DNA from: Acidobacteriota bacterium
Lineage (GTDB): Bacteria > Acidobacteriota > Terriglobia > Terriglobales > Acidobacteriaceae
Direction: 5' to 3'
Length of the DNA: 64,000 nucleotides
Assembly: GCA_021816455.1 (NCBI GenBank)
Contig: JAKAXU010000004.1
Coordinates: 1 to 64,000, forward strand
Below the pieces are notes generated by a model. The model ran no database searches. It worked only from the letters and a program-made list of their open reading frames with translations, and was not told the DNA's origin. A program made the translations under genes and the position numbers. Positions 47,857-57,180 of this stretch are shown here, piece by piece. Position 1 is the stretch's first letter. Each line of letters starts with the position of its first letter.

Positions 47857-49557
47857 TCAACTGCTCTTTGGAGTCGATGTCGCCGGGGCCTGTTTCGGCC
47901 GCGCGGTCGGTTTGGGTGGTTTGTTGACCTTGGCAGGAGCCGATGTTGCCACCGGCTTTTCCTGCGCATTTTCGGGTTCGTTGTTTGGCTCCTCCGGGTC
48001 TTCCGCCACAGTGTCCGGCCCGGCGTTGACCTCGGAGTTGCCACGTCCGCGAATATCCGTGCCGAACTGCAGTCCGAGTTCGTCGGCCAAGTCCTGCTCG
48101 CGCTTGCGCTGGTGATAGACCTCGGCAAGATCGCGCCCGTGGCTGTTCAAGATCGACTCATTCGTTTCAAAGCCGTTCTGCACCATCAGCGTGCTTGCCT
48201 GCACGTCCTTGAGCGGATCGACCCAAGGCCAGCGGCGCGGTTCCCACTTCAACGACTGGCCGAGAAATCGCGATTTATCCGCAACTGATAGCCCGATGGC
48301 TCCCGTGAGCAGCCCCGACGACAGCCACGCCTCATAGATCGGCTCCAGACAGTCGTCGATCAACTCGGTTTGAATCTCGCGCCAGAAGTCGCGTTCTTCC
48401 AGCTCGCCCAGGCGACCGCTGGACATATTCACGCCCGACAGGTCGTTGCAGAGCTTGTGGTAGCTGACGTTCATGCCAGAGGCAATTCCACGCCCAGACT
48501 GCTTGACGAAGTCCGCGAAGGCAGACCCCGGATGCTGCGGCGTGTGATTGGCAAGGTGCTGCCCCGTCGGCATCTCGATTGCTTTGCCGTAGCCAATATC
48601 GACTGCCTTGGAGCCGTCTGCGTTCAGGCCGTCGCCGGTGAATGCCTCGGCGGGGGAGTTTGGATCGCTCTCGATAGACATGACCACAGACGACGAGATG
48701 CGTGCCGCCGTGAGTTCCGCGAAAAAGTAGCCATCGAGCATGTTCAACTGACTCATCGCGGGGGCAAACCATGGATAGCCGCGCGTTTGCCCTGTGCGAT
48801 GCGAGATGAAAAAGTGAATGATCTGCGACGCCGGGACGCGGATGCGATTGCCGACGGAGTACGACTCGTAAGGATTGCCGTCGAAGAGGTAATAGGCCAG
48901 CGGCTTCTGGTTGCCATCCACCTCGATGCCCATGCGAATCTGGTTTCGGTTCGGCGCTCCAAGCTGGTTGTAGTTGTCGTCCACCTGGTCGGCGTCGATC
49001 AACTGAAGCTGAAATCCAAAGGGATTGACAGACTTGGGAACGTAGACTTTGCGCAGAAACTGCTCGCCATCGCGAGCGACGTTCTCACAGATGAGCCGCT
49101 GCAGCTCACGCCAACTGTATCGCCCGCAAACAGTGCAGGAGCCGCGCTTGCCCCACTCGCGCCACGCGCGCGTAAGCTCCTGGTTGGCTTTGTCGTCCAA
49201 GAGTGGGTTATCGCTCGTGGAGGAAGAGTGGGGAACTTTGAACACCAGCTTGACGCCGTGTTCGCCTGCGACGTTGGAGCGCACAAGCTGCAGAAACTTT
49301 GCCGCCCAGGGGGAGTTGATCGACTGGTTGCGTGCGCGCGCGCGAAGACGGCGCAGGTCGATCATCAAATCCTGATCCATCGATCGCGAAACAGATGGCC
49401 AGTCCTCGGTCAGCCTGCCGAGCTTGGCGCTGGTGAATCCGCCCCATCCGGTGCCATTGCCGGATTGCGCATACATGAAATTTTCGCTGGTAAGCGAGCG
49501 CTCTTCGACCATCGCGGCGCGAGCCTCGGACAAGTCCAGTGGTTCAATGCGAGCCAT
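47857..49557 (-). CDS. Phage portal protein (lambda B-like)
   Basis: RARNQSINSPWAAKFLQLVRSNVAGEHGVKL...GVNMSSGRLGELEERDFWREIQTELID. Confidence 0.92.
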   Translation of the reverse strand: MARIEPLDLSEARAAMVEERSLTSENFMYAQSGNGTGWGGFTSAKLGRLTEDWPSVSRSMDQDLMIDLRRLRARARNQSINSPWAAKFLQLVRSNVAGEHGVKLVFKVPHSSSTSDNPLLDDKANQELTRAWREWGKRGSCTVCGRYSWRELQRLICENVARDGEQFLRKVYVPKSVNPFGFQLQLIDADQVDDNYNQLGAPNRNQIRMGIEVDGNQKPLAYYLFDGNPYESYSVGNRIRVPASQIIHFFISHRTGQTRGYPWFAPAMSQLNMLDGYFFAELTAARISSSVVMSIESDPNSPAEAFTGDGLNADGSKAVDIGYGKAIEMPTGQHLANHTPQHPGSAFADFVKQSGRGIASGMNVSYHKLCNDLSGVNMSSGRLGELEERDFWREIQTELIDDCLEPIYEAWLSSGLLTGAIGLSVADKSRFLGQSLKWEPRRWPWVDPLKDVQASTLMVQNGFETNESILNSHGRDLAEVYHQRKREQDLADELGLQFGTDIRGRGNSEVNAGPDTVAEDPEEPNNEPENAQEKPVATSAPAKVNKPPKPTARPKQAPATSTPKSS

Positions 49558-49672
49558 GCGCGACCACCTTCCATGCCACTCCCAGCAACATTTCGATCAG
49601 CAGCCATGCAAAGACACATGCGACGGCAAGTGAAAAATTTCGCTTTTCGTTTTCAGGATTTTCTCGATTCAT
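49544..49672 (-). CDS. 42-aa membrane microprotein (not in ORF track)
   Basis: MNRENPENEKRNFSLAVACVFAWLLIEMLLGVAWKVVAHGSH; stop overlaps portal start by 14 nt. Confidence 0.4.
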   Translation of the reverse strand: MNRENPENEKRNFSLAVACVFAWLLIEMLLGVAWKVVAHGSH

Positions 49673-50292
49673 CGTGAGCCTCGAATGCGGAAGCCGATGC
49701 CACGCGGCGCGGTGTACATGCCAGCGGCACGTTGCTCGGCCTTGTATGCTTCGCGGTAAGTGGCGCGCAGTTTTTCCAGCTCAATCGGGCTGATCTTGCG
49801 AATCTGCCGACCGTTAATCATGTACTCCTGAATATCTGGACGCGTGTTGCCCGCGATTGCAGCCTCGATGGTATCCAGCGTTTTCTTGATGAAACTGCGC
49901 GTGTCTACGCCGCCCGTTGCGCCTGCGATGTTGGCCAGCACATTGACGGATTGCAACGCGAGTGTGACCTGCTGCGGCGGCGTAGCCGAAGCATCAGTAA
50001 GCACAGCGATGAAGTCGTAGATGCCTGGCACGACTGGTGCCGTCTGTGTGGGAGAAAGCTGCACAAGAAACGCGACGCCGGAAGCATCCGGCGTGATCGA
50101 TCCCGCGGGAAAAACAAAGCGACCCGTCGGCGAGTTCAGGATGTAGCTGAGCGTGTAAATCGCGCTGGGATAGTTGAGAAATTGGCGAATCCAGTTCCAC
50201 GAATCCCCGGCGCGAAGCTGTGTCGGCTCCAAGGGGATATCGGAATCGTAGAACTGCGCGAGGGGTGTGGCCGGGTTGGGAAGCGTTCCCAT
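49669..50292 (-). CDS. Phage head protein of unknown function
   Basis: Start MGTLPNPATPLAQFY; C-term INGRQIRKISPIELEKLRATYREAYKAEQRAA; between terminase and portal. Confidence 0.55.
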   Translation of the reverse strand: MGTLPNPATPLAQFYDSDIPLEPTQLRAGDSWNWIRQFLNYPSAIYTLSYILNSPTGRFVFPAGSITPDASGVAFLVQLSPTQTAPVVPGIYDFIAVLTDASATPPQQVTLALQSVNVLANIAGATGGVDTRSFIKKTLDTIEAAIAGNTRPDIQEYMINGRQIRKISPIELEKLRATYREAYKAEQRAAGMYTAPRGIGFRIRGSR

Positions 50293-50331
50293 GACCACAC
50301 CCTGCAATAGAGCGAAAAAATCGCGCAATTT

Positions 50332-52359
50332 TCAGCGCAAACGACTCCGAAGCTGGTCCGCGACGCTGGTCCGGCGAGGCTTTGGTGTGGGCTGCACGGG
50401 GATCGAAACCTCTGGCAGTGCACGAATGTCGAGCGCCACTACAGGCGCTTTGGTTGCGCTGGACGACGGCTTTTCGGGAGTGGTTTGCGCAGCTTTTTCG
50501 GACGGCCTTTGCGCAGCAACTGCGCGGTCAAAATTGCGCTTGAGCCGCGTGAAGTTGGGCCGGAGCGCGGCCACAGCAGCGCGGGCGTAAACAAAGCAGT
50601 CCAGCGCCTCATTGCGCTCGCTGGTTTTCTCCCAGCGCAGCGTGGAGACAAAGTTTTCCTTATGCGCGACGAGCTTCTCCGCTGTGACCTGACGGAAATA
50701 CTCGGTCGGTAGATCGGAGTTGAAGTGGCAGAATCCCGCGCCCTCCTGCTGTGTGCGGAACGAGGTGAAGATGTCTTCCTTTGCGGTGTCCACGCCGACC
50801 GTGAAGAGCAAAGTGCGGAACGGGCCGACGCGGGTGCCCGAGTTGACAAGCGGCCTCCCAATCCCTCCTCGACCGATGATTGCATACCACCGGCGCAGCT
50901 CGTGCCGCCGCGTGAAATCGTAGACGCGCTCCGTATTGTGACCCCCGGAGTCGATCATCGCGCAGGAGACGCGCATCTCCAGTCCGGAGGCATGCTTCCA
51001 GTCCTGCAGGAGATACTCGCGGAGCGATGCCCACGGACTGCGCGAGTCGCTCTCCGGCAGTGACGGATCGGGCAGGCAAGGATGCGCAGCCGACGGGAAG
51101 ACGGCGTGATCGATTACCCACCGCTCTTCGTTGATGCCCCAGCCAATAACAGAAGCTTCCAGCCGGTTGTCCTGCACGTCCACGCCAGCCGTGAGAAAGA
51201 GCACGCCGTCCGGGACCAGCTCACTGTAGTTTTCTTTACGCGATTCGAGCGCGTGCAGGTCGGCCCCGGTGCCGCGAATCTCCCACGTCTCCGCCAGGCG
51301 CGTATTGACGAACGTCTTCAAGCGCTCCAGCGAATGCTGTGCGGCGAGCCACTCCTGAATGATCTTGCTCCAGTCGAGAAAGGGCGAGTAGAGCGCGTTC
51401 AGGTGAAACCCAGCCGTCTTGCCGTCGTGGCTCTGCGCGGTGGCGCGCCACTCGCCCAGGCGAATCATTTCGTGCTTGTGGCGCTCACGAATCTCGCAGC
51501 CGTTCTCGCAAACATACCACCAGTCGGTCAGCCGCTGCGGACTGGTTTCGCTGACCACCTGCGTCTTCCATTGCATGCGCTTCCACTGCAACTGCTGCAT
51601 CGCTCCGCAGTGCGGACACGGCACGTAGTAACGGCGCTTGTCGCTGGCCTCGTAGCCGCTCTCGATGCGCGAAAGGTTCTTGAACGCCGGGGTAGACGCC
51701 ATGACGATCTTGCGATTCCAAAAGCTCGTCGTCCGCTTTTCAGCCAGGTCAACAGGGTCGCCTTCGGTGCCGGAGGATGCCTCGTAGCGGTCCACCTCGT
51801 CCGGAAGCAGAATGCGGATCGGCATGGACGACAGGCTGGCCGGTGAGTTGGCGCTGGCGATGACCAGCACGCCGCCTGGGAACTCTTTATTGAGCAGGGT
51901 GTTTCCAGAATCACGGGATCGTGCTGGCGGGTAGATATCCCGCAGCACGGACGTGTCTCGAATCATCTTGGCGATGCGGTTCTTCGAAAATTTTTCGGCC
52001 TCGTGCTGGCTCGGTTGGACGACCAGCATGGGAGATGGCTCCCAGTGGGTGTAATAGCCGATGGTGTTGAGCTGTATCTGACTCTTGCCCGACTGTGCGC
52101 ACAGCATCAGGACGACGGTCTCGATGCCCGGATCCGTAATGGCGTCCTGGATGCCGCGCTGGTACTCCGCAAATGACGTGCGAAATTTCCCGGGCATCGC
52201 GCCAGACTCTGGCGGGACAAACGCGTAACGGTCAGCCCACTCTGAGAGCGAGAGGATCGGAGCAGGCTTATACATGAGATGCGCCCGTCGGAAGGCTCTT
52301 CGGAGGGCACTCAGCCCTTCGCTGGTTGTGGAATAGAGTGAGCTGCTCGCGGCGCTCAT
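50332..52359 (-). CDS. Terminase large subunit (lambda gpA-like)
   Basis: LMLCAQSGKSQIQLNTIGYYTHWEPSPMLVVQPS, DEVDRYEASSGTEGDPVDLAEKR, CPHCGAMQQLQW. Confidence 0.93.
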   Translation of the reverse strand: MSAASSSLYSTTSEGLSALRRAFRRAHLMYKPAPILSLSEWADRYAFVPPESGAMPGKFRTSFAEYQRGIQDAITDPGIETVVLMLCAQSGKSQIQLNTIGYYTHWEPSPMLVVQPSQHEAEKFSKNRIAKMIRDTSVLRDIYPPARSRDSGNTLLNKEFPGGVLVIASANSPASLSSMPIRILLPDEVDRYEASSGTEGDPVDLAEKRTTSFWNRKIVMASTPAFKNLSRIESGYEASDKRRYYVPCPHCGAMQQLQWKRMQWKTQVVSETSPQRLTDWWYVCENGCEIRERHKHEMIRLGEWRATAQSHDGKTAGFHLNALYSPFLDWSKIIQEWLAAQHSLERLKTFVNTRLAETWEIRGTGADLHALESRKENYSELVPDGVLFLTAGVDVQDNRLEASVIGWGINEERWVIDHAVFPSAAHPCLPDPSLPESDSRSPWASLREYLLQDWKHASGLEMRVSCAMIDSGGHNTERVYDFTRRHELRRWYAIIGRGGIGRPLVNSGTRVGPFRTLLFTVGVDTAKEDIFTSFRTQQEGAGFCHFNSDLPTEYFRQVTAEKLVAHKENFVSTLRWEKTSERNEALDCFVYARAAVAALRPNFTRLKRNFDRAVAAQRPSEKAAQTTPEKPSSSATKAPVVALDIRALPEVSIPVQPTPKPRRTSVADQLRSRLR

Positions 52360-52371
52360 AACGACTGTCCG

Positions 52372-52950
52372 TTATTCTTCTGCTTCCGCATCGTCGGCAT
52401 CCTCGACCACCTCAGCCTCCACAATCGCGTCAATCGCCGTCAGGTTCGTCAGGAGCGCATTGCACTCGCGCTGCAGCAGGGCGAAGACCTTCGCTCGGTC
52501 GTCCATGCCGAGCAGTTGTGGGGCCAGCGCTGCCGGGAACGCCTGTATGAGCGTCTGAATCGACTTGTTTGACCTGGCAACTGCACGCTCAACATCCGAT
52601 ATCGCGACCACTTCGGCCCGTTGACGCGCGAGAATGAGCTGCTTAAGATCGGCCTCCGCTCGCGTCTTTCGAGTTAAAGCCTCTTCATACGTCTCCTGCT
52701 CGCTTTCTGGCAAATTTTCGGGCAATTGCGCGGAACGATTTCCGCGATTTCCGCTAAATCCAGCGATGTGAGTTATATACCAGTCTAACGTTTCGTGCCA
52801 GTTGAGGATTTTCCCACGCTCAGAATCGCGAGCGGGTAAGCCTTTTTCTTTGATCCAGTTGCGCACTTGTCGCGCAGAAACGGGAAGTAACTCTGAAACT
52901 TCAGTTACAGTCATTTCGCGATTTTTTTTTACAATTTCAAGCTTTGACAT
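52372..52950 (-). CDS. Terminase small subunit (Nu1-like)
   Basis: EVSELLPVSARQVRNWIKEKGLPARDSERGKILNWHETLDWYI; adjacent to TerL. Confidence 0.8.
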   Translation of the reverse strand: MSKLEIVKKNREMTVTEVSELLPVSARQVRNWIKEKGLPARDSERGKILNWHETLDWYITHIAGFSGNRGNRSAQLPENLPESEQETYEEALTRKTRAEADLKQLILARQRAEVVAISDVERAVARSNKSIQTLIQAFPAALAPQLLGMDDRAKVFALLQRECNALLTNLTAIDAIVEAEVVEDADDAEAEE

Positions 52951-53003
52951 TGGCGGAAATGGAAATCTGGCAAAAATCTTTTGTGGCTAGACAACAGGGG
53001 GGG

Positions 53004-54221
53004 TCATGCGTTACCCCCGCGCGGGATGGCCGGGGAAGGACCCGCTTCTTTTCCTTGACCATCGTAAGTGTTTGATTCCACAGTGTAAGACGGTATAATA
53101 CTGTCGGCCCATGCCTGCGCCATCTCCCGTCGGCCCTCTCGATACTGTGCCCGGTTGTACACCCCGCGCACCCCGGCCAGCCTGTGACCCAACGTTGCCT
53201 CCACCCAATCAGCGTCGTATCCCATCTCGCGCATGTGCGTCGCGCCCGTGCGGCGCAGATCATGCACCGTGCAGTGCGCTTGGCCTTTGCGTAGCCTAGC
53301 CAGCTCCTGATTGAGCGTGGATCGCTCCAGCGGCACATCTGGATGCTCGGCATGGAGAACATATCCATCCGGCGCGCCATCCTCCATTGCGCGGAGTATC
53401 TCCACCGCCTGCCGCGCTAAAAAAAATATCTGCGGCTGCCCGGCTTTGGAGTGCTCGGCTGGGACGGACCACTCCCTCCGCTCTAAATCCATCTCGCACC
53501 ATCGCGCCTTGAGCAGCTCACTCTTGCGCGCAGCGGTGAGCAGCAACAGCAGCAGTCCCGCGCGGGACGGGCACGGCGACCCGGTCCGCAGCCGTTGGAC
53601 GAGCCATGCAATCTCATCCCGGCTAAGCACGCGGTTACGCGAGCGCGCCGCGGCGATATATTGCATCGGCACACCGGCACATGGATTGGCCGATAAATGG
53701 CCGCACGCCATGGCGTAATCGCAGATGCGCTTGATCGTGCCGCGCAGCGATGCAGCTGCAGCCGGATACCCCGCGTCGCGGTGCGCAAAGACCAGTGATC
53801 GCACATGCTCTGGCGTGATCGATGCAACAGGGATATGCCCCAGCGCGGGCAGGATCATGCGCTCCAGCTCGCGTTGCACCGGAACAATCGACTTGCGCCG
53901 CTTGGCCCCAACCTCCTGCAAATACGCGTCGGCACACGCCCGCAGGGTGATCCCCTCAACGCGCGGCGCTCTCGGGTCTATCCCGCGAGCGGCTAGCTGC
54001 CGCAGATCGGCAGCTTTGCGCCTGGCCTCTGCCAGCGACACACCGGGCCAGCGGCCCAGCCGCATCAGCCTGCGCTTGCCCTCCAGCGTGTATCGCCAAT
54101 ACCAGGTCCGCCGTCCAGTGGGCCTGCTCTCCAGCATCACGCCCTCCCGATCATGCGTGTAGATGCGATGCGCGGGCGGCTTTTGTGCTGCGATGCGAGC
54201 CGGATTGAGCGCTTTTGCCAT
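53004..54221 (-). CDS. P4-type tyrosine integrase (DUF4102-like N-term)
   Basis: MAKALNPARIAAQKPPAHRIYTHDREGVMLESRPTGRRTWYWRYTLEGKRRLMRLGRWPGVSLAEAR; TAARKSELL, HDLRRTGATHM, LGHRLAGVRGVYNRAQY. Confidence 0.92.
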   Translation of the reverse strand: MAKALNPARIAAQKPPAHRIYTHDREGVMLESRPTGRRTWYWRYTLEGKRRLMRLGRWPGVSLAEARRKAADLRQLAARGIDPRAPRVEGITLRACADAYLQEVGAKRRKSIVPVQRELERMILPALGHIPVASITPEHVRSLVFAHRDAGYPAAAASLRGTIKRICDYAMACGHLSANPCAGVPMQYIAAARSRNRVLSRDEIAWLVQRLRTGSPCPSRAGLLLLLLTAARKSELLKARWCEMDLERREWSVPAEHSKAGQPQIFFLARQAVEILRAMEDGAPDGYVLHAEHPDVPLERSTLNQELARLRKGQAHCTVHDLRRTGATHMREMGYDADWVEATLGHRLAGVRGVYNRAQYREGRREMAQAWADSIIPSYTVESNTYDGQGKEAGPSPAIPRGGNA

Positions 54222-54306
54222 CTGGTGACCTATTTGGCGACCAATTGCGAAAATCGCGCAAGAAATTCTTTGTTTTGTTGGACTGTCAACCTCTGCGCAT
54301 AGAAAA

Positions 54307-54567
54307 TTGACGGAATGCCCGGAAATAGACGCCCTCAAATGCAGCCGTTGCGCGATATGCAACAACTGGGAGCAAAACAGACGAGAAAATGCGCGTCGGA
54401 TCAAGCCCCCTGCGCCACGTGCGCGGGTGGAGATTCCTTGCATCGGGTGCGGCGTGATGCTCAGCGCACGCGAGCGGCGCAAGCCGTGCCCGCACTGCGG
54501 AGCGCGGCCCACGCGGGGAGCGAAGACGGCTATCTCCACCAACGATCAGAGTGGCGTTCTTGGATAA
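54307..54567 (+). CDS. Small double zinc-ribbon protein
   Basis: CSRCAICNNW ... CIGCGVMLSARERRKPCPHCG. Confidence 0.5.
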   Translation: MTECPEIDALKCSRCAICNNWEQNRRENARRIKPPAPRARVEIPCIGCGVMLSARERRKPCPHCGARPTRGAKTAISTNDQSGVLG

Positions 54568-54869
54568 GTGCCGAGTCAGCGCGGTGAATCCCGCTGCTTC
54601 GTCTTCCGAGCTAACCCCCCTGAAACCCACACGAGCCGGGTAACAAGCGACAACCGAATCTCCTACTACCTCGCATACAATCGCCCATCCGAAGAGGTGT
54701 AGTGTGCGATTGATCCACCAGAGCAGCCCGGCACTCCTGAATTCTTCCCACGACTATCGCTGTGATTTCTCTCGACAGGGACGCTCATACAAGCGCGCCT
54801 CAAGATAGATGCACACTCGGTGCAGCTTGTATACCCCGCGTATACGCCTGTAAATCTTAACAATCGCTT

Positions 54870-55232
54870 TCATTTTGCACCTCCAGGCTTTGGGCCACGC
54901 TTGCGCGCAGACAGGATGCGCAGCATCTCGATGATCTCGGCGTTGCCCTCCGGGTTGCGGATCTGGGCGTCGGCGTAGCCCTCTGTTGGCTCTTCTGGTC
55001 CAACGAGCAGGATGTGGCACCCCGGATGCTTGGCGCGAATCGCCGGAATAGCGCCCGCGTCGCCGAAGATCAGGGCCGCGTCGTAGTGCCTCCGGCGCAG
55101 ATGGTCGCGGAGTGGTCGCTCTGGCGTCACGGGGCTACATGCACACCACGGCTTGCTGTTGAGCACACAGCTCAAGGCGAGCACGTCCCGCTCATAAGTC
55201 CCGATGAGTATCACACGTTTGCGCGGCCTCAT
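54870..55232 (-). CDS. Hypothetical phage early protein
   Basis: MRPRKRVILIGTYERDVLALSCVLNS; 4-nt overlap with upstream gene. Confidence 0.5.
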   Translation of the reverse strand: MRPRKRVILIGTYERDVLALSCVLNSKPWCACSPVTPERPLRDHLRRRHYDAALIFGDAGAIPAIRAKHPGCHILLVGPEEPTEGYADAQIRNPEGNAEIIEMLRILSARKRGPKPGGAK

Positions 55233-55621
55233 GCTCCAACCTCCAGCGCAAAACACATCTGATCCAGCACTGGAACCACGCGCGGTGTCTCGAAGATCGC
55301 CGGGCAGTCGATTTCCTGTGCGCGCAGCGCTTCGAGGCGCGCCCAGCACTCGGGCGTGTCGAAGTCGCGCGTCCGGTCGATCTGCTCCAGCAGCGCTACG
55401 CGCTCCGGATCGGCGTCCAGGCCGAGCACCGAGCAGCAGTGGTCAAACGAGAGATAGCCCGAATCGCGCCATCCCACGCCGCTGGACGTGGCAATCCAAT
55501 CCCGAGCGAGCAGCGCCTCGTCGGAGGGTCGCTTGCGCCCACCACGCGTGGCGTCGATTACCGCGTACTGGATCATGCGCAGGTACAGCCACATGGCCGG
55601 GTGATACACGTGTGTCGTCAT
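55229..55621 (-). CDS. Hypothetical phage early protein
   Basis: 130 aa, 4-nt overlaps on both sides. Confidence 0.55.
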   Translation of the reverse strand: MTTHVYHPAMWLYLRMIQYAVIDATRGGRKRPSDEALLARDWIATSSGVGWRDSGYLSFDHCCSVLGLDADPERVALLEQIDRTRDFDTPECWARLEALRAQEIDCPAIFETPRVVPVLDQMCFALEVGA

Positions 55622-56808
55622 GCTTGCCTCTTGCGCTGCTGTGCTTCATACGTCGCTCGTCTTTCCGCTCGCTCAGCCATCACGCCGAGCGGGTCGGCGC
55701 ATCCCTCAGGGATTGGCCCATCCCACGGGTGCGCCTTGCGATATGCAGGATTGCGCGATGCCCGCTGCAGCCAATCCTCATACTGCTCACGCAGAGTCAT
55801 CTCCTCCGGCTGTGCAACGGCCCCGGGCTGAGCCATCGCAGGCAGCGCCGGTCGCATCGGCTTACCGTAGCGATCGAGTGGCCCGTGCGCAAAGTCTCCA
55901 ATCCTCGGGAGCCACACGCATGGTCGCTGCGAGAGATTCACCTGCGAGCTTCCCCGCGCGCCAAGCATCGCGCGAAAATCGTCGCAGCTGAGCGCAGGCC
56001 ACTCGGCCAGCAGCGTGGAGAGTGCTTTGGCCTCGCGCGGACCCCACGGCGCAGCGCGCGCCGGGTGGTGCTCCGCCCACCACTCCTCGATCGCGGCCCG
56101 GAAGCGCGCAAAGCGAGATCGGGCTTTCGCCGGTCCGGGCGAATCGACATCGGCAGAATCCCGGTTTTCGTCCCCCTCCTCGCCGTTTTCGCGAGGAGGG
56201 GCACTGGCACTGGCACTGGCACTGGCACTGGCACTGGCACTGGCACTGGTAGTGGCCGTATGTGCGCACAACCGGGCCGTTTCTGCTGATTTCTGGCCGT
56301 TTATGCGCACACCTATAGCGTTCTGCATGGTCGGCTCGTGGCCACCGTGCGTGTAACCCACCAAAGATGGCCGCAAGATCGTCGCGTCCGGCTCGGAAGA
56401 GGGCGCTTGAGCGTATTGCGCCAGTGCCTTCTCGCGCTCGCGCTGCGACATCCTCCGCATACGCGGCATCGCGCCGTTGGCATACAACTCGCCGTTGCGA
56501 GCGAGGCGCAGATCGACTTGGTCGTCCGAGTGCTCGTGCCAGTCGTGCACGACGAGCCGGTGCGTCGGATGCTCGTCGAGCCATCCAGCCTGAACCAGCG
56601 CGGCGATCAGCGCACCAGAATCCCCGTCCCACTCAGCCCAGCGCTCGATGGCCTGGTCCGAATACTTGCCAATGTTGCCAGCGAAAGTGAAACTGGCACA
56701 GAAATGCCAGATAGCCTCCAGCCAGCCGAGGGTAGCACCCTTGGGCGTCCCAAGGGTTGCCTTTAACAGCGCGAATTTTGGATGCTCTGAAACCGCACGC
56801 AGGGCCAA
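55618..56808 (-). CDS. Phage replication-initiation-like protein with (Ser-Ala)n linker
   Basis: N-term ATLGWLEAIWHFCASFTFAGNIGKYSDQAIERWAEWDGD typical of phage replisome-organizer wHTH; repeat-encoded SASASASASASA linker. Confidence 0.55.
   Translation of the reverse strand: MALRAVSEHPKFALLKATLGTPKGATLGWLEAIWHFCASFTFAGNIGKYSDQAIERWAEWDGDSGALIAALVQAGWLDEHPTHRLVVHDWHEHSDDQVDLRLARNGELYANGAMPRMRRMSQREREKALAQYAQAPSSEPDATILRPSLVGYTHGGHEPTMQNAIGVRINGQKSAETARLCAHTATTSASASASASASASASAPPRENGEEGDENRDSADVDSPGPAKARSRFARFRAAIEEWWAEHHPARAAPWGPREAKALSTLLAEWPALSCDDFRAMLGARGSSQVNLSQRPCVWLPRIGDFAHGPLDRYGKPMRPALPAMAQPGAVAQPEEMTLREQYEDWLQRASRNPAYRKAHPWDGPIPEGCADPLGVMAERAERRATYEAQQRKRQA
56206..56250. repeat. Hexanucleotide (ggcact)n microsatellite, about 7 units
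   Basis: ggggcactggcactggcactggcactggcactggcactggcactggtagtgg. Confidence 0.9.
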
Positions 56809-56811
56809 CGC

Positions 56812-57123
56812 CTACTCCTTTCCGTCCGGCAAAGCAGTCAGGCCGGTGCAGCCGCTCAGGAAGATCGGCCCGTTGACGCTCAGTCCATCCGGCAGAGCAG
56901 TTAGGCCGGTGCAGTCCCTCAGGTAGAGCGACCCCCCGACGCTCAGCCCATCCGGGAGAGCAGTTAGTCCGGTGCAGCCGCTCAGGAAGATCGACCTGTT
57001 GACGCTCAGCCCATCCGGCAAAGCAGTCAGGCCGGTGCACCCGGTCAGGTCGAGAAAATTGCTGAATTCTTTTCCGTGGGCGGAAATATACTGCTGAAAC
57101 TTTGCTGCTGATGTAAATTTCAT
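56812..57123 (-). CDS. Small leucine-rich-like repeat protein
   Basis: Four CTGLTALPDG units spaced 21 aa. Confidence 0.75.
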   Translation of the reverse strand: MKFTSAAKFQQYISAHGKEFSNFLDLTGCTGLTALPDGLSVNRSIFLSGCTGLTALPDGLSVGGSLYLRDCTGLTALPDGLSVNGPIFLSGCTGLTALPDGKE

Positions 57124-57180
57124 TAGGCAATCTCCAATTTCAGGGTTGAGATTCTTAGGGTGTATGAGCCTCCGCAGGCG

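Noticed and set aside
48370-49677. 435-aa + strand ORF
   Set aside because: Antisense to portal gene, no recognizable domain
53089-53105. Quasi-palindrome gacggtataatactgtc as cos or operator
   Set aside because: Lies within the integrase coding region and is imperfect; no supporting context
55204-56289. 361-aa + strand ORF with GTGTGT repeat
   Set aside because: Antisense to early genes; repeat is the shadow of the Ser-Ala linker
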